Below are positions 61,601 through 64,000 of a stretch of 64,000 nt of DNA, in pieces. Origin of the DNA: Nipponacmea schrenckii (lineage: Eukaryota > Mollusca > Gastropoda > Lottiidae); NCBI GenBank assembly GCA_030562195.1, contig JAUJPP010000007.1:22255769-22319768 (forward strand), in the 5' to 3' direction. Each line of letters starts with the position of its first letter. The stretch's first letter is position 1. The notes beneath the pieces are model-generated. The model saw only the letters and a list, made by a program, of their open reading frames with translations, ran no database searches and had not been told where the DNA came from. A program made the position numbers and the translations under genes.

Positions 61601-63816
61601 TATTCTATAATTCTACAGTTGATGTATCTTTCGTCTCAGCACATTATTGGCAGAATCAAAAAGACCAGTTGTTGTTTATCTGTTCTTTAAGATGCTTTTT
61701 TGTAGCAGATATATACCTGTAATATTTTAATGGAAAATTTGAGTCTGGCCATTCTCAACTTTTAAGATGAATTTCATTTAAATTTAAGAGAGATTTAGTG
61801 AAATTCTTAAATTTTGTTGAAATATTATCAGCTATATGAAAATTGAAATGTTTCATTAGAAAGTTCTGGTCTAGCCATAGTAGAAGATATTTATTTAGAA
61901 ACTGTGTTTTTAGTTGTTTGAAAGAGTTATTTTGTATTTAGTTAGTATGATATTGACTGTAGAGTGTCCAGTAAGAGTATGTCAACACTACTAATCTGTT
62001 TATTGACTGCTGACTTATCATCACTATTTACTAGTTGACTGTTCCTGTTCTTTCATGCCAAGAGAACACCTTTTATAAGCTGTGTTGTGTTTACTAGTAT
62101 CCAACTGACACAATTTCCTCTCTTTGGTTTTAACTCTTGCCAAACTCAGTACTGTTTAGAGATATTTCCTTTTAAACACAGTTTCTACTCATAATATTTT
62201 CTGGTTGCATGCACTGGATTTCCTTTTGACCCTAAAAATTTTCTAATTAAAGTCTTACTGCATATTTTAAAATTGTATCCTTGCCTTTTAATGTTGACAA
62301 TTTCTTTTTAGTGCATTCATTTTTTGTTTTCTTAAAAGTTACCAATTACCAAATTTATCTAAAAATTAAATCCTAGAAAATATAAATAAACAATAACACA
62401 GAGATGTTATGTCATGTATTTGAGATAGGATATCTGAGGTTTGATAATGCTCTTCTAAACTGAATTAGATTATTAAGTTAGCCAATGAAGATGTAACATT
62501 ATCGGAAGTATGTCTGCAAGAAGATAAGAACACAGTGTTTATTGTTAATAGAAATTATCAATACATATTTCTCATGAGTAAATAGAAACACAAAACACAA
62601 GAAGCTTGTTGATTTCCTCAATAATCTGGTGAATTTTTCCCATTTTATCTTTAGTTTGATGTTGTTTAATCATAAAACATTGTTTTCTCAGAATTATTGT
62701 CGAGTAACTCACGTTTTATTCACTTCTATTTATTCAGAATGATTTTCTATATTGAGTACAGAACTTGATTCAATTGTCTAGCTTTCTGATAAAGTCTGAG
62801 GTTCATCAGACAGAAGACAATCAGGATGTTTTATTTGTAAATCAATTTCAAAGTATCTTGATTATTTTTGTAGTGCCTAAACTCTCTGTGAAATGTAAGA
62901 GTCTATTGAATTCATCGATGTTTCTAGATTCTATAATGTTCAATTCAATATTTTAAATTCTGTTATTATATTTGTGTTGATGGAGTAGTAGTAGAAGATA
63001 AGGAGTAGTAGGAGTAAATTGCACAGAAACAAATTTTGAAATCTATTTTAAGACGACTTTCATTTTTATTTTAGTTTTTAATTTTGTGCTTATTATTATA
63101 AACAGAAAATAAATTTAATTTTTTATTTTTTTATTTTTTATTTTTTTTTTTTTCATTATTATTATTATAAAATTTAAACAAATTTCTGAACATGAATGGT
63201 TCCATTGTAGGTATGCCATGGAGAATGTTGATAGTCTGTTTCATCAACTACAAGACACCATGCTGAAACTAGTTCGCATAGCAGACATACGTCTTAATAA
63301 ATTAGAGCAATGTTTACAATTGCGTGAATATGAAGAGGAGTGTACTAAGGTTAGTTTTTCAAAGCCCTCAAGTTCCATTTGTTGTTTATTGATAAAAATG
63401 TTTTAAAGACATTAATAATCATAAACTATGCTTGTATCAGTCTTAGCAATAAGGGAACATTTAGTTTTGGTGGAAATGCAGGAACCACAGGCATCTGATT
63501 GAAAATTGGAATGGTGCAAATTGTTGCTATTATTGTCCCTGATGCACATGCAAAACAAAGAAAACAAATTCCTTTAAGAATGTTCATGATGATGTCCTTT
63601 TCAAGTTTAATTAAATCAGATTTAAATACTTATACATAAGCTGTTAAATGAACATAAAATTAGGATGTACAATGTTTTGTTGATATTTGACAGGTTATAT
63701 CATGGCTAACAACAGAAGGTGATCAGATGTTACAGCGTCATCAAGCTAGAGCAGATAATCTTAAAGCTATCCGACATCAACAAAAAGATTTTGAAAAATT
63801 TTACTTTTCCTGCATG
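16532..63816 (+). CDS. PLEKHG4-like: Puratrophin-1-like (PLEKHG4 family) Rho guanine nucleotide exchange factor, 5' part, 11 exons
   Basis: The family activates Rho GTPases by nucleotide exchange through a C-terminal DH-PH module, acting on the cytoskeleton. The exons 16532-16636, 27143-27355, 54882-55377, 56697-56828, 57796-57919, 58392-58491, 59516-59620, 59864-59980, 60773-61020, 63211-63349 and 63694-63816 join in phase into 634 codons with no stop, all with GT-AG introns. Residues about 36-260 match the family-specific N-terminal region in layout (a hydrophobic LCDD stretch, FYFCLRLSE, then a helix ending WDDIA). Residues about 310-464 are a Sec14-like domain (LPGCRDVKGGAVILIF, SSTELARLLMYFYSIPR, GLSIVGDIRGATS, then LP-ALDGTFPFSHTEWVRFRM). 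Residues 465-634 are helical, charged, spectrin-like. The DH and PH domains lie past the right edge. Orthology within PLEKHG4, PLEKHG4B and KIAA1755 is not decided; MCF2L and Trio/Kalirin share the Sec14-spectrin-DH-PH plan but fit the N-terminus less well. Confidence 0.85.
16980..17960 (+). repeat. Minisatellite, 42-bp units passing into a shorter related unit
   Basis: About sixteen units of 42 bp are built on TTATCACGAGTCAACTATGA followed by TTTAACTATAGACCTACCATGG (for example CACGAGTC at 17161 and CACGACTC at 17203). From about 17660 they pass into units of about 37 bp with GGATATCATGAATTAA and GTAGATCTACGTG. Divergence between units is moderate, so the array is not very recent. Confidence 0.8.
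17961..21904. other. Intronic AT-rich stretch, no gene
   Basis: Unique sequence with scattered short open frames of 60-75 codons, none with domain resemblance or splice support. About 20330-20480 is less AT-rich and may be an old repeat, but I cannot name it. Confidence 0.4.
21905..22207 (+). mobile_element. tRNA-derived SINE
   Basis: The head resembles a tRNA, with an A box in TAGCTCAGCGGTTAGAGTG (21916-21934) and a weak B box in GAATTCTAATCTCGATC near 21977. It is followed by a conserved-looking body (CACCCAGCTGTAAATGGGTA, then GGTTTGGCCAAGGACCAGCT) and a TTTTCTTTCTTTCTTT tail. This order (Pol III promoter, unrelated body, simple tail) defines a tRNA-derived SINE, and the CCACCCAGCTGT core is typical of invertebrate and other SINE bodies. 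It is not a functional tRNA because the cloverleaf fails after the D arm. No convincing target-site duplication was seen. Confidence 0.65.
22308..24451 (-). mobile_element. 2.2-kb non-autonomous element, copy B (inverted)
   Basis: Reverse complement of the element at 765-2949 along its entire length: tail hairpin at about 22313-22342, shorter GTCC tract at 22362-22392, the same series of 159-bp units in the same order, and the head with CTTGCCTGGCAAG at about 24432. A 78-codon stretch at 22867-23103 differs from its counterpart at 2133-2369 by only four residues, so the copies are close to 97% identical. Outside the borders no similarity remains, consistent with two separate insertions or one element duplicated and inverted without flanks. 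It lies in intron 1. Confidence 0.75.
24452..25110. other. Intronic AT-rich stretch, nothing recognised
   Basis: Unique, very AT-rich DNA with no open frame, RNA gene or repeat that I can identify. Confidence 0.4.
25111..25795 (+). repeat. Tandem duplication, 398-bp offset
   Basis: TAGTTGAGTGCAATTTTTGA occurs at 25121 and again at 25519. About 290 bases after it match almost completely, up to CCCACACTTACATTGACATTT. The first copy ends in a short run of the 24-bp minisatellite and the second runs into a much longer run of the same unit. Confidence 0.9.
25374..25499 (+). repeat. 24-bp minisatellite, first block (5 units)
   Basis: The unit is TGACATTTCCTACTTTACAT followed by TGTA. The first two units carry the variant AGTTTTCATTG. 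The block ends abruptly where the 398-bp duplication restarts. Confidence 0.9.
25770..26212 (+). repeat. 24-bp minisatellite, second block (about 18 units)
   Basis: Same unit as the first block. Two AGTTTTCATTG variants are followed by six near-perfect units and then increasingly diverged ones to about 26212. Because 24 is divisible by three, it gives a stop-free repeat of the octapeptide MTFPTLHC for 88 codons. I read this as arithmetic, not coding, because it lies in an intron. Confidence 0.9.
26213..27142. other. End of intron 1, nothing recognised
   Basis: AT-rich DNA leading to the acceptor TGTGTATTACAG before exon 2. The weak inverted repeat at about 26230-26400 is the only structure seen. 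Confidence 0.4.
27143..27355 (+). CDS. PLEKHG4-like: RhoGEF exon 2, residues 36-106
   Basis: The exon runs from the acceptor TATTACAG to the donor AAG|GTAAGT, phase 0 at both ends. It encodes VEETGPVTEDKDNDISDLLT followed by a helical stretch with LYYGDITSIVVNQVYKNVYK and ends LNLLQKIKK. This matches the family pattern of an acidic linker followed by the first conserved helical block, ending in the L--AK-L--V-like segment of vertebrate PLEKHG4B. Confidence 0.9.
27356..29989. other. Intronic stretch, nothing recognised
   Basis: AT-rich DNA without a repeat or exon that I can name. About 28520-28760 is slightly less AT-rich and may hold an old repeat. Confidence 0.4.
29992..30897 (+). mobile_element. 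Tigger/pogo-like element, internally deleted
   Basis: The right end is GGTTTCACTG and the left end is CAGTCGTCCATACTTAAAAC, with TA on both flanks (29990-29991 and 30898-30899), as expected for Tc1/mariner-superfamily pogo elements. Subterminal parts resemble the CAGT-AAACGAA pattern of Tigger ends. Inside is a broken frame (30433-30711). The terminal repeats have diverged, so the element is old. Confidence 0.6.
30433..30711 (+). pseudogene. Tigger-like transposase remnant
   Basis: It opens with ATG and MATSKHIKF, like the N-termini of Tigger and CENP-B-type transposases. It passes at once into pieces typical of their C-terminal tails: ESDDENNDMPVGELKIIW, then LSDNEIVESVMSV, then ESDDEEEIIDNEVV. 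The DNA-binding and DDE catalytic regions are missing, and at least two frame changes and stops break the pieces. I infer an internally deleted copy. Confidence 0.5.
31163..31345 (+). repeat. Tandem array, 38-bp unit, 5 copies
   Basis: ACTAGTTG or its variant recurs at 31165, 31203, 31241, 31279 and 31317. Each unit contains ACTAGTTGAATTACTAGT, whose two ACTAGT ends are self-complementary. The first unit is diverged and the rest nearly identical. Confidence 0.9.
31888..32005 (+). mobile_element. Diverged SINE fragment
   Basis: Aligns in order with the body of the SINE at 21905: GTCATCTTC, then ATATGGATAA, then GGTTTGGTCAAGGACTATCT and CTTGTGAATCTC. The tRNA-like head is not recognisable, so it is a 5'-truncated or decayed copy. 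Confidence 0.45.
32747..32775 (-). repeat. Trace of the head of the 2.2-kb element
   Basis: GGGCGTATGTTAACTTGCCT followed by GGC differs at two positions from the head of copy B (about 24418-24440). Similarity stops outside this stretch, so it is a very short relic or a chance match. Confidence 0.3.
33661..33938 (+). pseudogene. Retroelement relic (Penelope-like / GIY-YIG-type)
   Basis: Translation gives RLQRESFWIDQL, then after one frameshift VPNGLNIQ, then PFVATYNSTAK, then AYKRNKNLSNILVRGRL and a stop at 33936-33938. RE-FWI--L followed by P-GLN is the C-terminal motif of GIY-YIG endonuclease regions in Penelope-like and related retroelements. F--TYN and YRR-KNL--LLVR-like motifs occur at the end of their reverse transcriptase. 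Here the GLN motif precedes the TYN motif. It is broken by the frameshift and isolated, so it is a dead fragment. The family assignment rests on motif memory. Confidence 0.5.
33939..42235. other. Intronic stretch of 8.3 kb, nothing recognised
   Basis: Uniformly AT-rich with scattered short open frames, none with domain resemblance, splice support or repeat structure that I can name. Confidence 0.4.
42236..42330 (+). repeat. Short tandem repeat, 22-bp unit, about 4 copies
   Basis: ACATCAGTTTAGTTCATTAG followed by AA repeats with small changes (AGCTTAG, AGGTCATT). The last unit is truncated. Confidence 0.85.
42331..45221. other. Intronic stretch, nothing recognised
   Basis: AT-rich DNA. Frames of 79 and 83 codons at 43988 and 44310 show no family resemblance. 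Confidence 0.4.
45222..45765 (+). repeat. Tandem array, 43-bp unit, 12 copies
   Basis: CTGACTGATCAGTATTAAAT starts units at 45249, 45292, 45335 and so on every 43 bp to 45722. Each unit contains the perfect palindrome ACTGATCAGT. Variants ATCGG and TAATCAG cluster toward the right end. There are no spacers, so it is not a CRISPR array. Confidence 0.95.
45766..48004. other. Intronic stretch, nothing recognised
   Basis: AT-rich DNA. Short ATG-started frames at 46004 and 46730 are not supported by splice sites or known domains. Confidence 0.4.
48005..51414 (+). repeat. 3.4-kb tandem duplication, copy 1
   Basis: TCACATTGTTTTGAACCAAA opens this copy at 48005 and copy 2 at 51421. The copies are nearly identical: I see single-base differences at about 48034, 49514, 50014, 50792 and 50927, plus one cluster of changes at about 48166-48213. 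Six extra bases (GTTTAG, 51415-51420) separate the copies. No gene is within. Minus-strand frames of 63 codons occur in both copies and are not conserved proteins. Confidence 0.95.
49697..50000 (+). repeat. Degenerate 30-bp tandem repeat inside duplication copy 1
   Basis: About ten units based on TGTAGATTTCAATATGTTCT followed by AGTCCCTTAC, with variable spacing. Present again in copy 2. Confidence 0.85.
51421..54834 (+). repeat. 3.4-kb tandem duplication, copy 2
   Basis: Second copy, ending at ATTGAAGTTATGAAT, 47 bases before exon 3. Relative to copy 1 it gains four bases (GAAT) near 51579 and has a rearranged stretch at about 51605-51632. It could be a genuine recent duplication or an uncollapsed allele in the assembly. 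Confidence 0.95.
53117..53420 (+). repeat. Degenerate 30-bp tandem repeat inside duplication copy 2
   Basis: Counterpart of the array at 49697-50000, with the same units in the same order and no unit gained or lost. Confidence 0.85.
54882..55377 (+). CDS. PLEKHG4-like: RhoGEF exon 3, residues 107-271
   Basis: Largest coding exon seen. The acceptor is TATACTTACAG and the donor ACTG|GTAAGT, leaving phase 1. It starts IYKEDHGERKYFPFCYKSAV, continues with LLHLCDDL, FYFCLRLSES, LIMEGEYHLAFTTDILKHIE and a helix with WDDIAD. That is the order of the conserved N-terminal region in PLEKHG4B-type proteins (receptor-like beta stretch, FT--WL-like helix, then a W--I segment). The last 50 residues are a Ser/Asn/Gln-rich low-complexity linker. 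Confidence 0.92.
55378..56696 (+). other. Intron 3, mostly repeat array
   Basis: 1,319 bp from GTAAGT to the acceptor TTTTTGTTGTAG. All but the first roughly 85 bases are the 43-bp array described separately. Confidence 0.9.
55460..56696 (+). repeat. 43-bp tandem array derived from the exon 4 acceptor, about 29 units
   Basis: Each unit reads GTAAATGTGATATTAAGACA, TGCTATTCAT, ATTTTTGTTGTAG. From 55837 to the real exon at 56697 the spacing is exactly 20 times 43 bp. Roughly nine further units at 55460-55836 are more diverged and vary in length. The first 21 bases of exon 4 match the unit except at two positions (CC for GT), so the array copies the acceptor plus the exon's 5' edge. Every intact unit presents a pyrimidine-rich tract, TAG and GTAAAT, that is an acceptor fused to a donor-like hexamer. 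Confidence 0.95.
56697..56828 (+). CDS. PLEKHG4-like: RhoGEF exon 4, residues 272-315
   Basis: It begins GTAAATCCGATATTAAGACA after TTGTTGTAG, restoring glycine across the phase-1 junction, and ends at CCAG|GTAAGT in phase 1. It encodes GKSDIKTLERTISSEFYKSR and ends in SGIAVLPG, the opening of the Sec14-like domain. Choosing any upstream array unit as acceptor would hit a TAA at the next unit, so this acceptor is the only in-frame one. Confidence 0.93.
56829..57795 (+). other. Intron 4
   Basis: 967 bp, AT-rich, GTAAGT to TATTGTAG. No repeat or regulatory element recognised. Confidence 0.85.
57796..57919 (+). CDS. PLEKHG4-like: RhoGEF exon 5, residues 316-357
   Basis: Acceptor AATATTGTAG, donor CCCAG|GTATGT, phases 1 and 2. 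It encodes GCRDVKGGAVILIFTGSTFW, then SSTELARLLMYFYSIP. This is the N-terminal half of the Sec14-like domain: the RD--G--V short loop, a hydrophobic strand and a long helix typical of the Dbl-family Sec14 module. Confidence 0.95.
57920..58391 (+). other. Intron 5
   Basis: 472 bp from GTATGT to TATATATATTTCAG, AT-rich. An ATG-initiated open frame at 58264 runs into exon 6 but is intronic read-through. Confidence 0.85.
58392..58491 (+). CDS. PLEKHG4-like: RhoGEF exon 6, residues 358-390
   Basis: Acceptor ATATTTCAG, donor CAT|GTAAGT. It opens by completing an arginine codon and ends in phase 0. It encodes KDVLKKGLSIVGDIRGATSS then IINILLESLYLFH. The LSIVGDIRGA strand-turn corresponds to the central strand of Sec14-like domains (usual pattern: hydrophobic run, D-RG). 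Confidence 0.95.
58675..59028. mobile_element. pogo-like MITE, 354 bp
   Basis: Starts CAGTGAAACCCCTCTTAACC and ends GTTTCACTG, with TA on both flanks (58673-58674 and 59029-59030). Nine terminal bases are perfectly inverted and further inward matches include CCGGC and GCCGG-like blocks and GGTTTAC. No open frame. It lies within an intron and does not touch exons 6 or 7. Confidence 0.75.
59116..59325. mobile_element. Small palindromic MITE, 210 bp
   Basis: The left end GGGGACACTTAGAGCATAAA and GCCATTCCAATTT are inverted relative to AAATTGGAATGGTGCAAATT and GCTATCAGTGTCCCT at the right end, giving terminal repeats of about 38 bp with several mismatches. A related element appears at 63452-63540. 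No target-site duplication is clear. Confidence 0.6.
59516..59620 (+). CDS. PLEKHG4-like: RhoGEF exon 7, residues 391-425
   Basis: Acceptor AATATTTTAG, donor AAG|GTTGGT (a weaker donor), phase 0 both ends. It encodes DNVPECESILHLVCDKQTQS and YVLRSPVYDSRSCVK. It continues the Sec14-like domain (the VPE-I---Y-v segment after the central strand in related proteins). Confidence 0.93.
59621..59863 (+). other. Intron 7
   Basis: 243 bp from GTTGGT to TTTGTCTTTCAG, the shortest intron here. Nothing within is recognised. Confidence 0.85.
59864..59980 (+). CDS. PLEKHG4-like: RhoGEF exon 8, residues 426-464
   Basis: Acceptor TTTTGTCTTTCAG, donor ATG|GTATGT, phase 0 both ends. It encodes LDLLSSPDLIHRIIHPSQLP then SALDGTFPFSHTEWVRFRM. 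The LP--LDG-F-Y-H--W--FR-like motif closes Sec14-like domains of this GEF group and is a strong family signature. Confidence 0.95.
59981..60772 (+). other. Intron 8
   Basis: 792 bp from GTATGT to TTTGATTTTTCAG, AT-rich, no feature recognised. Confidence 0.85.
60773..61020 (+). CDS. PLEKHG4-like: RhoGEF exon 9, residues 465-547
   Basis: Acceptor TTTTTCAG, donor TATAG|GTAATA, ending in phase 2. It begins KLEPFLNACREVAKFLVSIM and includes LPRTAEEASQLIEEHDEKVK, helical and charged. The P-TAEEA--L--EH pattern is typical of spectrin-like repeats after the Sec14 domain in the Dbl, Trio and PLEKHG4 groups. Confidence 0.93.
61021..63210 (+). other. Intron 9
   Basis: 2,190 bp from GTAATA to TTCCATTGTAG. 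Its 3' part holds purine-rich GTAGTAG repeats (about 62984-63016) and a T/A simple tract (about 63118-63172). No other feature. Confidence 0.85.
63118..63172. repeat. Low-complexity T/A tract
   Basis: Runs of T interrupted by single A, then ATTATTATTATTATAA. A simple repeat 40 bases upstream of exon 10's acceptor. Confidence 0.85.
63211..63349 (+). CDS. PLEKHG4-like: RhoGEF exon 10, residues 548-593
   Basis: Acceptor CCATTGTAG, donor AAG|GTTAGT. It completes an arginine codon and ends in phase 0. It encodes YAMENVDSLFHQLQDTMLKL then VRIADIRLNKLEQCLQLREY, an amphipathic helix pair expected in a spectrin-like repeat. Confidence 0.94.
63350..63693 (+). other. Intron 10
   Basis: 344 bp from GTTAGT to GATATTTGACAG. 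It contains a short relative of the 210-bp MITE. Confidence 0.85.
63452..63540. mobile_element. Short relative of the 210-bp MITE
   Basis: The right part AAAATTGGAATGGTGCAAAT, then TGTTGCTATTATTGTCCCT matches the right half of the MITE at 59116-59325. The left part is reduced to AGGGAACATTTAG. Probably an internally deleted member of the same family. Confidence 0.5.
63694..63816 (+). CDS. PLEKHG4-like: RhoGEF exon 11, residues 594-634 (last exon in window)
   Basis: Acceptor TGATATTTGACAG, donor ATG|GTAAGT, phase 0 both ends. It encodes VISWLTTEGDQMLQRHQARA then a helix with FEKFYFSCM. The ISWL--EG---L spacing is the usual second helix of spectrin-like repeats in Dbl-type GEFs. The next exon lies outside the window. 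Confidence 0.94.
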
Positions 63817-64000
63817 GTAAGTATTTAATGTTTGCTTTGTAACAAAATTTAAACTATATGGTCTAACTAAAAGTTTTTGGTATTATTGCCAGTCCCCAAT
63901 TTCGTCATTTCTGATTTCTCTGACTTTTTACTCTAATACTGAAAAAGGGATAAGAGTTAAAAAAAACCAGCAGATTTCAAAATTAATGTAGTTTTTTTGA
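63817..64000 (+). other. Intron 11, start only
   Basis: Opens with GTAAGT and runs to the window edge. The remaining spectrin-like region and the DH and PH domains are expected downstream. Confidence 0.8.

Overview
The window looks like AT-rich animal genomic DNA, most likely from a mollusc (probably a gastropod). The support is one gene with large introns, GT-AG splice sites and metazoan domain architecture, a tRNA-derived SINE with a molluscan look, and dense non-autonomous DNA transposons, fold-back elements and minisatellites. Nothing prokaryotic is visible. The species call is inference; the intron-exon structure is read directly.

Only one protein-coding gene can be supported, on the + strand: the 5' part of a puratrophin-1-like (PLEKHG4/PLEKHG4B/KIAA1755 family) Rho guanine nucleotide exchange factor. 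Eleven coding exons lie between 16532 and 63816. They join in phase into 634 codons without a stop: an N-terminal family-specific region, a Sec14-like (CRAL-TRIO-type) domain, and the first helices of the spectrin-like region. The DH and PH catalytic domains must lie beyond the right edge.

Layout. 1-16388 is intergenic or upstream non-coding DNA packed with transposon material: a 2.2-kb repeat-bearing element (765-2949), a TTF zinc-finger transposase relic (about 3754-3995), a three-layer transposon nest (6369-11308), and a 370-bp MITE (12150-12522). 16389-16636 is the exon that carries the likely start codon. Intron 1 (10.5 kb) holds a 42-bp minisatellite, a SINE, an inverted second copy of the 2.2-kb element (22308-24451) and a 24-bp minisatellite. 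Intron 2 (27.5 kb) holds an internally deleted Tigger-like element, a Penelope-like relic, several tandem arrays, and a recent 3.4-kb tandem duplication ending about 50 bp before exon 3. Intron 3 is almost entirely a 43-bp tandem array whose unit copies the acceptor and first 21 bases of exon 4. From exon 4 to the right edge the gene is compact, with small MITEs in the introns.

The most unusual items are the exon-boundary-derived array in intron 3 (about 29 copies of a juxtaposed acceptor/donor-like motif), the pair of nearly identical 2.2-kb inverted repeats bracketing the start exon, and the nest in which a 2-kb palindrome and a hAT-like element sit in a third element, each with readable target-site duplications.
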